The notes: generated from the sequence alone by a model not told the origin. DNA of 64,000 nucleotides from Ascarosepion bandense (GCA_037127315.1 JBBBDQ010001156.1:3910001-3974000); one strand, 5' to 3'; shown: positions 20,667-32,939, counted from the stretch's first letter. Numbers and translations: made by a program.

Positions 20667-20991
20667 TACACTACCGGCCATAATTATTAGGTCACCCCAC
20701 TTTTTAAAAAGAAATGTTGTATTTCATATTATTTTTAGTATTTATTTCCAAATGAAAATAGAATGGTTCTTTTGTTATTATTACTTTGCAAAATTATATA
20801 AGGCAAGGAAGCAAAGATGAACTCGTCCGAATCACCCTAAATTTTCTTTATTCTTTCATTGATGAAGCTGCAAAAAAACATTCTATTTTCATTTACAATT
20901 ATTCACTTGGCAATAAATACTAAAATCTAATATGAAATATATCATTTCTTTTTTAAACACTGGGCTGGCTTTATAATCATAACCGGTAGTA

Positions 20992-20993
<2 letters not shown>
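20667..20993. mobile_element. Tc1/mariner-type MITE
   Basis: A ~325-bp palindromic element with inverted arms of roughly 95 bp. Both ends read ACTACCGG outward-in and are flanked by TA; arms share AAAAAGAAATG, TTTCATATTA and AAATGAAAATAGAATG. No coding. It sits exactly at the A-rich tail of the LINE fragment. Confidence 0.8.
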
Positions 20994-20999
<6 letters not shown>

Positions 21000-21034
<35 letters not shown>

Positions 21035-21036
21035 TA

Positions 21037-21076
<40 letters not shown>
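21000..21076. repeat. (TA)n, two runs
   Basis: Two TA runs separated by CTACC. Confidence 0.95.
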
Positions 21077-21080
<4 letters not shown>

Positions 21081-21470
21081 CTAGACATATACTATTAAAT
21101 ATAAGAGACAATGAATGTCTATTATGTTTAATCATGAGCCGTTCTAAACGTCGTATTTTTGCTTTAATTTCAGTTGAAAATAAAGACAAAAATTCTCCAA
21201 CATTTGGATAATTATTTATTGGTTTTCCTCTAAGCTTTCGGCTCACATGAGCCATCTTCAGAGAGATAGTTTAAACTGAAATATTATAAAATCCACCATC
21301 ACCGACGATTTTATTTTGTGTTGACATAAAACTCCGCTTGGCAATGGCAATAGTTACCAAAAATAATAAACGCAGTTCTTAAGTTTGCGATGCGGTTTTA
21401 TGACGTCACACCGCGGGATAGCGCGAAATGACAACAAAACCATGGAGTCAAATGCAATGTAAGATGTTAT
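21076..21470 (-). repeat. Solo Penelope-type terminal repeat plus adjacent element sequence
   Basis: On the minus strand, CTGAAGATGGC-TCAT-GTGAGCCGAAAG (core 21236-21261) gives a well-formed stem II of five G-C-rich pairs. It matches the arms at 3545-3755 and 4385-4566. The adjoining 21262-21470 matches 3756-3920, including GACGTCACACCGCG. Confidence 0.65.
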
Positions 21471-22018
21471 TTCCTGTTTTAAAGCCTGCCTCCGTTACAT
21501 TATATTCACTTACTCGAAAATACCGTTAGGAAAGATTTGAATTTAGCTATTCTCCCCCAGCGATGAGTTAATTAATAGACCTTGTATCAGTAAATCATTA
21601 TTATCATCTTCCCAAAAATAATAATCTAAAAATGTTTTCCAGCTTTAAATAGCCTGGGAAATTATTAATAAACTGTAGAAAACAACACAAATTATTTTTT
21701 GCATTTTCTTATTTTCTTATTTCTTAGTTTTTCTTTCCCCTTTCTATTTTTCTTCCTCCCATGGTTTTATTTCTCTTTGTAATTTGTCTTTCTTCCATTT
21801 ATTTTGGTGTGTATGTCGCGTAAGTGATAGCGACTAGGAATGATGAATCGCCGAGTTCAAATATATGCGTGTGTTTGTCTGTGCGTGAGAGTGTGCGTGC
21901 ACACGCGTTTTTGTAAAGAATATCCAATTTACATAATTTTTAAATCTTATTAATCAGCATTTCCTCGGCTTATATTAAGGATATTAAATCTTTATAATTT
22001 TAATTATCTTCATATAAA

Positions 22019-22352
22019 GCTAAAGTTATTTACAAATGGAACTTTTGTCTGTGTGTGTGTGTGTCTGCGTGTGTGTGTGTGTGTGTGTATCCATTACCTA
22101 TAGACTCAGAAACGGCTGAACCGATTTTCTTGAAAATTTACACAGTTGTACTATAAGCGTCTGTGAGTGTTCTTGGCTAGGGTTTTTTGTCGAGGTACCC
22201 CCGATAAATATCGAAAATCGATAATCTAAAAAAAATGGTTTATAGAAGGAGTGGTCCGATTTTATTCAAATTTGACACACTCATAGACAAAGACATAAGA
22301 AACGATATTCAGAAGTTTCAAAGTTGCAGTTCTTACAATAGTACAGAAAATC

Positions 22353-22401
<49 letters not shown>

Positions 22402-22754
22402 AAGGTAAGATGTTTGTATGTGTGTCTGTTTATCTTCCTGTATGGCTTTTGCTTCGGGTTTGGCTCTAAGTAGGTATAATTGTAGTTCTTAGCCATGATA
22501 CCATTTACTCAGAGGACTTATTTAGCCTTCAAAATTCAGTTTACGACGGAAAAACGTATTTGATATCGATACCAGGATATCAAAATTTGACTTACATCCA
22601 TTCATTTTTCTTTCAGTCTACGGTTTCGCTTTAACTGGAAGCAACTATTGCTTTTTAGTTTTTCGTGCCAACGTCCAAAGTGTCTGAGCTCCATGACCAT
22701 GGATTAGTTTTAAAGATTTCATTACACCCGAGCAACGCCAGGCTGTACTGCTAG
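22019..22754 (+). mobile_element. Non-autonomous Helitron (long form)
   Basis: 5' block TTATTTACAAATGGAAC, GTGT-rich run, GGCTGAACCGATTTTCTTGA, CGATAAATATCGAAAATCG; internal (TA)n; 3' CCGAGCAACGCCAGGC hairpin, then CTAG at 22751-22754 and T. No Rep/helicase coding. Confidence 0.85.
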
Positions 22755-22945
22755 TATATATATATATATATAATACCAAGTTTATATAATTGTTAATTTG
22801 CTGCATCATTATAATAGCTTTAATTATTTCTGCATTTTAATCATAATATTATCTCTCTCTTCTTCTCATTCTTTCGCTCTCTCAGTCTTTTTTTTTTGCC
22901 GCATACACACCCACCACTGAAGTTTCGACAATATATCATCAATAT

Positions 22946-23252
22946 CAGTCAGTTAAGTGCCATACGTGATACACGCTTGAGCGATCATGTCTCGAAAGAG
23001 GCATGACTGACTGGGCAGAAGATTATCCCGGAGTAGGTTGCCATTTCTTTCTGCGGTAGGCTGGTTGCCGACCAAGGCTATAGAACCCAATCTGTCCTAT
23101 TATTTTACCCATAACTGGAGGGAAGAGACTGATTAATACCTTTCCCAATGGTATTTGCGCGTAAGTGAATGCAAGGAATTCAACTGGAATTCGAACTCGG
23201 CTCCCCGATTACTCGTTCCGAGCCGATATCCACTGCGCCACAACGCACATCT
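22946..23252 (-). mobile_element. tRNA-derived SINE
   Basis: Full-length minus-strand copy. The B box reads GTTCGAATTC, and the 3' hairpin is slightly altered (CATGCCTC/GAGACATG). Confidence 0.9.
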
Positions 23253-23416
23253 GACCCAAGTTTTCAGGTCTCTGGACCGATAACGTATATCTAAAATAAC
23301 TATAATTTGACAGATATATTATGCCGGTTCACTCTACGAATTGTGATTGTGCCATGTAATGCATTACTACCTGCTGCATAAGCGGGGCATCGGCGTCTAT
23401 TGTTCACTAAATTTAG

Positions 23417-24046
23417 TTTTTTTTTTTTTTTTTTTTTTAATCATTTCACCCCGAGCAAGGCAGAAACGCCACTGATGTGCAGGGGGTTACATAAATGTAG
23501 AAAGATTAATTAGAAAAGAGTGAGGAGTGCAAGCTAGTTAGAAACGAACAATAGAAAGCTGAGAAAGCAGGTGCAATGACAGATACATGGGCGGAGAGAA
23601 CGTGAAGATTATACAGGGGAGGGGAGAGAGCTAGAGGCCAGTGGTTAGTAGGTGAGTATTAACTTTGCTTTTAAATTTCTGGAGGTCGTAGCCGTCAGGA
23701 AAGCAAGAATACGGGAGTGAGTTCCACAGGCGGGAAGTGCGAGAGAGGAAGCTGCAGGTGTAGAATTGTCGTCTGCGTTTGGCTAACCTGACTGTGAATG
23801 GGTGGGACCCAGTTGCCAGTCTGGTTGCACGGGTAAACACCTGTTGAGGAGGCATCAGTGACTTAAGCTCATCCGAGCAGAAGCCATGAAAGTATTTATA
23901 GAAGAGACAGAGGGAGGCCACATTTCGACGATGGGAAAGTGGCTGCAGACGAGTCGCCAGATCAGTACCTATCACATTACAGACTCTCCTTTGGAGCTTG
24001 TCAAGAACACTGAGGAGAACGGCAGGGGCACCTGACCATAAATGGC
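23417..24046 (-). pseudogene. LINE family A, C-terminal ORF2 and 3' end
   Basis: Minus strand, poly-A end at 23417. An open frame of 114 residues (23631-23975) reads SHRRNVASLCLFYKYFHG, RATRLATGSHPFTVRLAK, SFLSRTSRLWNSLP and GYDLQKFKSKVNTHLLTT. Upstream, CCHLWSGAPA and VLDKLQRRVCNVIG extend it to about 24046, where it is truncated. Confidence 0.88.
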
Positions 24047-25106
24047 AGCAGAAAGTTCACTAAAGTTGGTTTTATTATTTTTACTGATTTTTTAATACAG
24101 AACTTAACTTCAGACGCCGCGCCCTTCTGGTGATGGCAGTGACTAGACACCGAGTAATATTGAAACACAAAAGCTATCAAAGGAAAAAGGAAACTTCTAG
24201 TAAAGTCAACAACCATTTATCACAAATCGGATGGACTGGTATTAATTGCTATAAAGTCAGCCATTGCAGTAATAATTCATTATTGCTGGGCGGGGTGGGG
24301 ATTCTTAAGTAAACAGCAGAGGGTTTCTAATAGAATCACTAGCAACATATCCACGAACAAGCGAGCCTTCGAATCCGAGTGGTTTGATCGGAAGAGGGAT
24401 GGACTCAGCCAGGTACACTTGAACGTTACATACGAACGAATACCTCTTCACGTTTCAACCCAGATATGTGGCATTATGCTCAGCTGATTATAGGTGATTG
24501 TGAATCTGAGTGAACTAAAAGCAAAATCTGTGTCACTTTGCACTGAAAAATGGTGAACCCCAACCAAATTATTATTTCCGTTGAAATATATGTTCAAACC
24601 AGTTAAAATAGAAAGGTTGTATGTTTTTGTTTTTTTTTTGTTTTTTTATTGCTTTCTTATAACTACTATTATTTTTCATTCCAAAAGCTAATTTCCTTGA
24701 GTCTACCTCATTGCTTACATAGGACGAGATTACCAAGCATTCCCTGCCGGATATTCTCCTATTTCTTAATTAATTCATAAGATGCTGGAAGACAATTTTC
24801 AGTACTCCTTTGAACTTTCAGATCTCTGTGTCACATTTCCCATCGGCTGCTACTACACTATTCAAATTGTTAAAATTTCGTACGTGCTATATTTTACTAT
24901 TCCCCAGTAGCTAGCAAACTAGAGGTGGTGTTTCAATAATGTCACTGTGGAGAAGGCAACGGTCAATCACTTCCAGGAACAATGATGGCAATAAAAAAAT
25001 ATAAAAATCTTGAAAATAGAGAAAATTGAAGAAACAATGACAATAGTATTTAGAAAATATTGTTCTGATTCTTTCCTTTTCTCTATTTACAATATTGTCA
25101 GCAACA
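24047..25106. other. Spacer, no gene or repeat recognised
   Basis: Moderately AT-rich, mostly free of microsatellites; possibly unique DNA. No splice-bounded exon could be argued. Confidence 0.5.
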
Positions 25107-25200
25107 TTGACGCGCGTTGTTGTGTAGTGGCTCTCGGCTCAGAATAAAAAATTAGAGAATTCAAGTTCGAATTCCAGTCGAATTCCTTTTATTCACTTAT
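25107..25200 (+). mobile_element. tRNA-derived SINE, 5' fragment
   Basis: Head and B box GTTCGAATTCCAG are present; the body after ATTCACTTATGG is missing. Confidence 0.75.
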
Positions 25201-25689
25201 GGAAAAAAATTCCCGCGATGATGTTATCCTGTCATCTGGTTGTCTCACGTAAGCGTAATTGAGTGTCAAAAGAACGTGATTTCCCATAGCATCGCTTTTT
25301 GTAACCACGTTTACACCTAGACAATGTTTATTGTTTAAAAAAGCGATCATTAGAACTGTAATAAAACCTAAACATATGAAAGCGAATTGATACAGTTTCT
25401 TTGTTCTTGAGAATTTTTTTAATCATTTTGGTAATTTTTTTATTTGTTCCCCGAAGGCCTTTACCCCTTCAAATCTTTCCAAAACATCCTTATTTCTGTG
25501 CAAATGTAAATGCTGAACTCAAATCGATAATTGTTTATTGACGAAACCTACCTTTTTTCATGTTAACGACCAGAAAAGTATCGAACTTCTTGTCGCTATT
25601 TATTTCAACCCGTAACCACGCTTCAAAAATGTTATCCACTGCAGAAGGACTTCACGCGTAGTTTGCCGATTTTTCTCCCTTTTTACTTC

Positions 25690-26106
25690 CTTTTTGCAAT
25701 TACTACACGGAAATTGAGTTCCGAAACCAAACAAATCGCGGAGTAATTGCTCAAAGGAAATAAATAGGCCGAAAAAAGTATCCTACGCCTCAAGTCATTC
25801 AGCGGTGAATCAGATATGAGAACGGTGGTAAGGGGTGAGATGTAGTCCGATTTTTTTTTTCTGGTCGATAACATGAAAAATGTAGGTTTCTTCAATAAAA
25901 AATTATCGGTTTTCACTCCAAGTGAGGAGTGAAATGATTCTATTGAAGGACAGCATGTCAAGCTCTTTCGAGAAATCTAGAGCCACAGCTTGAGCTTCGA
26001 CATTATTATAAAACGCCTCGTATACGTATTCAGTGATGGCCGTTAGTACATCAGCAGTACACATGGCGAGGACGATTGTTTGATTTAACCCAGTCATTTC
26101 TACCAA
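25690..26106 (-). pseudogene. LINE family A, inverted 5' segment (RT)
   Basis: On the minus strand the frame gives TADVLTAITEYVYEAF and EAQAVALDFSKELDML, an RT block with the F/L-D-x-S-K motif that precedes the YADD region in jockey-like LINEs. The adjoining 26107-26240 encodes the next RT block on the opposite strand. This head-to-head layout is the signature of twin priming. Confidence 0.75.
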
Positions 26107-26240
26107 ATCATGAAATGAATGTTGTTTTGAACGGCCACGCTTCCAGATCCTTTCATAGAAACACGGATCTTACGTTGTTTCTGATCGTCATCAATGATCT
26201 TCTTGACGTTATCAGTTCCAAAGTAGGCATAAATGCAAAC
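26107..26240 (+). pseudogene. LINE family A, forward segment (RT)
   Basis: Reads VVLNGHASRSFH, then LFLIVINDLLDVISSKVGI, corresponding to the stretch up to just before YADD (compare 17850-18160). The GxPQGSxLGP part is partly deleted. Confidence 0.72.
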
Positions 26241-26434
26241 ATCAGATAACAAAACACACCAAATAAAAAATTAATATACACTATGCATTTATTAGATTGT
26301 TTATTTACACTATTTATTATATTTTATTATTAGAATTGTTGGCAAAACATCGGCTAATTGACAACTGATTCATACTTTATAAAATCGTAAATAATAAGGA
26401 TTTCCTTCAGATAATTTAATAATTTAGTAAATGG

Positions 26435-26822
26435 CTAGCAATATAGCACGGCGTTGCTCGGGTGTAACGAAAGCTTTAAAACAAATCTATGGTCAGGGAT
26501 CTCAGACTCTTTGGACGTTGGCACTAAAGACTAAAAAGCAATAGTTGTTTCCAGTTAAAGCGAAACCGTAGACTGAAAGAAAAATTAATGGATTTAAGTC
26601 AAATTTTGATTTCCTGATATCGATATCAAATAAGTTTTTTTCGTCGTAAACTGAATTTTGAAGGCTAAATAAGTCTTCTGAGTAAATGGTATCATGGCTG
26701 AGACTAAGAACTACAATTATACCTTCTGAGAGCCAAACCCGAAGCAAAAACTAAAATAAAAGGGCTGAAAATAAAATACAGACATACAGGCAGATAAACA
26801 GACACACACACAAACATCTTGC

Positions 26823-26878
<56 letters not shown>

Positions 26879-27141
26879 TTATCGATTTTCTGCACTATTG
26901 TAAGAACTGCAACCTTGAAACTTCTGAATATCGTTTCTTCTGTTTTTGTCTATGAGTGTATCAAATTTGATTAAAATCGGACCACTCCTTCTATAACTCC
27001 ATTTTTTCGATTATCGATTTTCGATATTTATCGGGGGTACCTCGACACAAAACCTAGCTAAGAACACTCGCAGACGCTTATAGTACAACTGTGTAAATTT
27101 TCAAGAAAATCGGTTTAGCCGTTTCAGAGTCTATAGGTAAC

Positions 27142-27179
<38 letters not shown>

Positions 27180-27201
27180 CCATTTATGAAAAAAGTTTAG
27201 A
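26435..27201 (-). mobile_element. Non-autonomous Helitron (long form)
   Basis: Minus strand, starting A|TCTAAACTT at 27201 and ending CTAG at 26438-26435. Contains the GAACCGATTTT-like block (here AAACCGATTTT), a (TA)n run at 26824-26876 and the CCCGAGCAACGCCG hairpin. The base after CTAG is C rather than the usual T. Confidence 0.82.
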
Positions 27202-28630
27202 TTATAAATTTATGAGTGAAAATTGTTCTTATATTTATTTCTTTATAAATTGGTAAATATTGCATTAGTTCTAAATGCATTATTAGTTTTTATTCTTGTA
27301 ATTTAAACAATCTAATAAATGAGTAATGATTAATATTTTTGTTGTAAATTCTCAAGAAATGTACGAATTCGATTTCATCATGTTTAGGTTATATTTTGTG
27401 ATATAATTCTAAGCATCGCTTTTTAAAAGATAAACATTGAGAAAGTGTTAATGAAGTCGAAAGAAAAACGATGTCAATGGGAAAAATCAACCCTTTGAAA
27501 CATCGTTTTATTGCAGGTACGAAGATCCTTGTCTGCTGTTATACGTATCCATCTGAATTTCTGCGATGAGAAATTATTATTATTTACAATATTTACACGC
27601 AGACTGTTGTTCGAATCTTTGTTGTTGAAATCACTTCATTACGGCTCCTTTGCGGGCTTAAGAGAGGCACATCTGTCATCCATTCGTGTTGATCCTCATA
27701 AACGTGGGGAAATTTTTATCTGAACCCTTTATTTAATCTCCGTGGGAAGATTCTTCTTGTTCCAGTGACCATTTTATTAAGGATATTTCGTCAAGTTCTT
27801 GTCGTAGTATTACCCAGTTATTGCTCGCCTGGTTTTCAGTGAGTCCAGTTACACACTGTCCGGCCCAGGGACTGAAAGATTTAATCCGCTAGGCTAGGGT
27901 TGCCGTGAGAAACGAGGTGAGCATTGACTATGCATTGCTACATCAGAATTAGAGATATCTCCAGCCATGGAACGAAAATAATTTAGAAAAGATTTAGACC
28001 TAGATGGAAAAAATTGGTCCCTGTAATACTATTTTGTCCAAGACATACCAATGGTGCTACTGTATATTGAATAAAGAGTTCGGTTTGAAATTCCTTGAAG
28101 ATTATCCAGATCGACATGTATTTGAGGATGGACGAAGAGCACCATGGTCGAAACGTTGTTATAGCAATAAGATAGTGACAATTGTTCCCTTAAAATAATA
28201 TAAATAACAGGGATAAGAAATCAAGAACTAAAAACATTTTGGAAAAACCTAAAGTAAAATTGCACACTCGCAAAAGTGGATTCAAACAACTATTGACATG
28301 TCGGTGCGAAAAGCTAATCCTGATTTGATTAAAAAAAGCAAATTAATATATGACGTATTGTCACGCCGAGATGTGAAAAGGCTCGCTGGAGCCGGTATCA
28401 TGAGAAGTTTAACGATTTAAACCACGACGCTAACCTGTCAAAAGACAGTCGACACGCAGCGGTTAGTAGGATCTTGTGGCAATGTAACAAAAGAAAATTC
28501 AAGCCGACCGGACGCAGGGCACGTCACAATTTCATTCGACCTCTTTTTCCAATTTCTTTTTCTTCTTTTTCACTCTATGCCGCCAAACAAAACAAATGGA
28601 CGCGTTAAGTACAACTTTTTATTTGTTTTG

Positions 28631-28636
<6 letters not shown>
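27202..28636. other. Spacer, no gene recognised
   Basis: Mostly unique-looking DNA. Near 28120-28165 a GGATGGACGAAGAGCACCAT and GGTCGAAACGTTG block resembles the terminal-repeat signature seen elsewhere, but no partner was found. Confidence 0.4.
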
Positions 28637-28669
<33 letters not shown>

Positions 28670-28690
28670 ACTCTCTCTCTCTTTCTCTCT
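28637..28690 (+). repeat. (CT)n microsatellite
   Basis: CT run with a few CA/TT interruptions. Confidence 0.95.
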
Positions 28691-29833
28691 CAACCTGTCG
28701 CTAGCTACCAAAAAAGAGGAAGGAACAAAGATTTTACATTCTGCTACTACACAACCATGAACTCTAAACTTCTGCGGACATTTTAAATACCTACATTACT
28801 ACTACGAGCATTTTCTACAACTCTTGATACCCATAACTTTGAACACGAACTCTACCTCTACCTCTCTTCTTAATAATGTTTTCTAATTGCACATTATCTT
28901 CTACAACTTATGTTATCCATTCCTTTTAATAAATTTCTATTTTAACATTCAAAATGTATATTTTTATTCTTACACTATTCTACACTATTGCACACATTTC
29001 AACCTGCCGACTACCAACCTTCTGACGAAAACCTTCTGATGATGATTATTCTGGATAAACTTGTAAGCTGTAGGGCGTTCGGTTAAGTATGACACAAGGC
29101 CGAATCAAATAAAATTAACCAGCTCCCTACTACCTACAAAATAAAGGTACACGTTGCTTATCACTTGACTTTTGATGCACAAGTATATTCTTTCCGTGTT
29201 TATATTTGCCATTTTATCCTCTAAAAGTTTCTGAAATTTGGGCAATACACCATTCACCAACTTGACAAATATTCCAATCTTCCCCAGGAATAAAAAAAAA
29301 ATCTCCAACTGTCAGTTTCAAATTTCTCATATTCCATATCTTGTAAGAATTGTCACGGTTTTCAGTGCAATTTGATCACTTCCTTCTTATCTCACTGTGA
29401 TGTAAGGCTTTTATATTGACAGCGAAATAAATAAATAAATCCTTTACTCTGATAAACAGAAATGATATATTCAAATAATATTGACACTCAACATAAGGCA
29501 CATCCTGTCGTTACAAAGTGGAAATATAATTGTCGGTTATGAAACCTCCATGAAGAAATAAACTACAAACATATCTCACGAACAAAGCTTTACTGATGTA
29601 GAATGAAAAATTAATTGCATTTATATGTATAAAGATGGCACAAGGCCTGAAAAAAGACTGCTCTTCACCTCTTCATCTCTAACTTAGCTAGACATAAGAC
29701 GGGACTTAACTGTTCCAATATTTTTCTTTTCAGCCATACATATTATTTACACTGAAGTCGTACAACGATCTCATTGATACTACGTGTACTACATCCGTAG
29801 CAGATCAGTCTATCTTGGCTAGGATAGCCTCCT
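28691..29833. other. Spacer, no gene recognised
   Basis: No family recognised. GACACAAGGCC-type words near 29090 and 29636 echo the tRNA-like remnant at 19735. Confidence 0.45.
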
Positions 29834-29999
29834 GTATGGCAGTGAGTGCTGAACAATCTTCTCACAAATGAAGAAATTGAAAGCAACCAAAATGTGGCAC
29901 TACAGAAGGATGCTGACAATACCATGAACTGAATCTGTTAACAACGACGAAGTTCTGGAACATTTATTAAGGAGCAGACAGTTTAAATTTCTGTTATGG
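29834..29999 (+). pseudogene. LINE family R, C-terminal fragment
   Basis: Reads YGSEC-TIFSQMKKLKATKMW, YRRMLTIP and NNDEVLEHLLRSRQFKFL, the connection region downstream of RT. Stop-containing and truncated on both sides. Confidence 0.75.
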
Positions 30000-30300
30000 T
30001 AAAAGACACCTATTCTTAGTGAATATACTCTCCCACCTAATTTAAGTAGGAGTAGTAAGAGGCACGAGGGTGGGTCGATGTTGAACGATAGTAGTCGACA
30101 GTTAGCCGAATACGAAAGTGGTCAGCGACCTGGCAAGATTACACTGCGTAATACATATTATACCAAGTACTTAACGTTTTGTACGTCGAACCTATTAGGA
30201 CCGACTTTAGCACAAATACTAGTGTCCACTGCGAAAATAACTCCACGACAATTTCTGAGGCTTTTAATGCAAATTATTTGCAGATAGAGTGTAACTGTAA
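29995..30300 (+). repeat. Unclassified interspersed repeat
   Basis: Shares CTGTTATGG-AAAGACACCTATTC, GACAGTTAGCCGAATAC and TGCGAAAATAACTCCAC with the minus strand of 45690-46040. No coding or terminal structure recognised. Confidence 0.55.
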
Positions 30301-30689
30301 AAGAACAGAATGAATAAAAAGACAATAGAAAAATTATTCTTAATCGATGAGTTTCGATCTCGGATGAACTTTATCAAAACAACTTATTTTGTTGTATGAT
30401 TTTATATGCAAGAGCAAATATTTCTAGTTTATCAAGGATTTAAATTTGAGACCATTCCTGAATATTCACCAGGTAGTAGAGGGTCAGCCAAAACATGTGG
30501 TAGGCACAAAGTGCCATAATTCAAAGGCTCGTGAGACACAAGTAATATATATTCATATATATATGAAGAGGATGAGACATTGTAAAAAATGTGTTAACGA
30601 CGTGTTTCGAGAGCGTCTGCATCCTCAAGTTAGAATGCTTCATTGGCTTCCTCAAGTTGGAATGCAAGAAAGATAAAATATTATGCGAG

Positions 30690-31150
30690 GAAAATGATTT
30701 GGAATCTCTGAGAATATATAGCAACCATAAATATAGTGACCATAAATAATTTGGAATCTCTGAGAATATATAGTTACTATCATTATAGTGACCATAAATG
30801 ATTTGGAATCTCTGAGAATATATAGTGACCATAATTATAGTGACCATAAATGATTTGGAATCTCTGAGAATATATAGTTACTATCATTATAGTGACCATA
30901 AATGATTTGGAATCTCTGAGAATATATAGTTACCATAATTATAGTGACCATAAATGATTTGAAATATCTGAGAATATATAGTGTCCATAAATATAGTGAC
31001 CATAAATGATTTAGAATCTCTGAGAATATATAGTTACCATAAATATAGTGAACATAAATGATTTGGAATCTCCAAGAATATATAGTGACCATAAATATAG
31101 TGACCAAAAATGATTTAGAATATCTGAGAATATATAATGACCATAAATAA
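30690..31150 (+). repeat. 52-bp tandem satellite, ~9 copies
   Basis: The word GGAATCTCTGAGAATATATAG starts at 30701, 30753, 30805, 30857 and 30909 and continues in variant form at 30961, 31013, 31065 and 31117, a strict 52-bp period. Each unit also has ATAGTGACCATAAATGATTT. Minus-strand open frames across it are artefacts, as 52 is not a multiple of three. Confidence 0.95.
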
Positions 31151-31364
31151 AATAAAATTAGATTACCTTCCCGCCACCAATATCCAGACTCAAGACTGTG
31201 TCTATCCGACCGTTTCTTTCCCTTGTTTTATCAGAGCTCTTTGGCGTTGTTGGATTAATGCAAACTGTATGCAATAGGTCAATAAAAGTGGTACGTAAAA
31301 GAAAAATGAAACTGTATATAAAATAACAACTTTCTCTTAAAACGTTTGTCGCGTGATCATGCGA

Positions 31365-31912
31365 TTTGTTCAATCTATCCAACCTCCAGCCACTTTCTCA
31401 TCGTCGGGATATGGCTTCCTTCTGTCTCTTCTATATGGCTCCTGCTCTGACGAACTTGGATCACTGGTGCCCCCTCCACAAGAATTTCATCGGGCAACCA
31501 GACTGGTAAGATGGTCTCACCCTTTTACAGTTAAATCAACCAAATGCAGGCAACAATTCTACTCCAACAGCTTCTTTTCTCGCACTTCCCTCCTGTGAAA
31601 TTTCCTTCCATATACTTGCTTTCCTAGCGGCTATAAACTCCAGAAATTTAAATGCACTGTCAATTTCCATCTCTTATCCACTTAGCTCCAGCCCTTTCTA
31701 CATCATCCAGTATATCTTGTTCTTTTCTTTTCTCTCTACCTTCGCAACTGTCTTCACTCCTGTGTTCACATACTTCTCTTGCCTTTCCTCTTTCACCCCC
31801 TGTAGCTGGTTCGTCAATGTCTTCATTCTCCTCCTGCCTCAACGCTCATATTTAACTCCTTGAACATCAGTGGCCTTACCGCCTTGCTTGGGGTAAAATT
31901 TAAAAAAAAAAA
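31365..31912 (+). pseudogene. LINE family A, C-terminal fragment
   Basis: Reads CSDELGSLVPPPQEFHRATR, WSHPFTVKSTKCRQQFYSN and SFFSRTSLL, then shifted. The 3' end is CCTTGCTTGGGGTAAAATTT plus poly-A. Confidence 0.82.
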
Positions 31913-32310
31913 CAATAATAGTATTACCGTCACCATTTTATCATGTCTTTTAATCTTACTTGCGATATTCACTTGCAATTTCGTTCAGCTCTTTTCAGAA
32001 TTGTCCACATAATTGACATTTGCTTTTTTCCCTTCTTTTGCTCGTTGTTTAGACATTGTCTTGGTGCGGTTTCTTTTCACTTTTTAAGTGTTCTCAGCGT
32101 AACCATGTCCACGGATTTGTCACTTTTTATCTGCTTTTTAAATTCTTGGTAAAATCTTTTTTATTTTACGATAAAGTGTTGTTGATGATAAAAGGATTTC
32201 GATTGAATAGCGTAAACAAATCGCATGATCAGAAACCAGATTTTGTGACAGAAAATTATTTTATTTTATATACAGTTTTCATTTTCCTTTTACATACAAC
32301 TTTCATTAGC

Positions 32311-32880
32311 ATTTGTCTATATTTCTGAGATGAGGTAGTATTTACAGTATTTACATTATTCGGACTATTGTCCTCATCTTTGTTGCCATTTGTACGACGT
32401 TTAATAATAGATCATTCTATTTGTCTATATTTCTGAGATGAGGTAGTATTTACAGTATTTACATTATTTGGACGATCGTCCTCATCTTTGTTGCCATTTG
32501 TACGACGTTTCGGCCGTTATACGCTCCGGCCTTCTTTAGGTGCTAGGTGCTCGAAACGAACCCGTTATTACAATCAGTGGAGTATATCATTCTCATTACT
32601 TGCGTGAAGCTTCTTTTGGTAGTCATGAGACATCTCCCTCAAACCGGATTCTCTACGGTACTTGTTCACCACTACTGTAGCCTGGTATTGGTTAGAGGGA
32701 ATAAATTCATGACTACAAAAAGAGGTTTCACGCAAGGAATGAGAATGATATACTCCAGTGATTGGAATAAAAGGTACAGTTTGAAATTTTTATCACCTGA
32801 AGAAGGCCGGAGCGTAAAATGACCGAGACGTCATATTAATGGTAACAAAGATGAGGACAATAGTCCGAATAGCGTAAAGA
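32311..32880. repeat. Near-perfect palindrome of Penelope-type terminal repeats
   Basis: Left arm 32311-32638 and right arm 32693-32880 pair through TCATGACTAC, CACGCAAG-AATGAGAATGAT, GAAGGCCGGAGCGTA and AACAAAGATGAGGAC; the loop is only ~55 bp. About 90 bp of the left arm is duplicated with a 108-bp offset (32311 and 32419). Each arm carries a CTGAAGA - GGCCG/CGGCC hairpin - GAAA signature with one core mutation (CTAAAGA left, GAGA right). Confidence 0.75.
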
Positions 32881-32939
32881 GGGTAAACATTCATTAGCCT
32901 TTTACAGTTTGCGTTAAAATCTTTCGTCCAATTCCAACC

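Noticed and set aside
30521..31107. Repetitive minus-strand proteins over the 52-bp array
   Set aside because: The 52-bp period is not a multiple of three and the frame exists only because units lack stops on that strand.
30690..31150. CRISPR-like array
   Set aside because: Repeats are contiguous with no unique spacers, and the context is eukaryotic.
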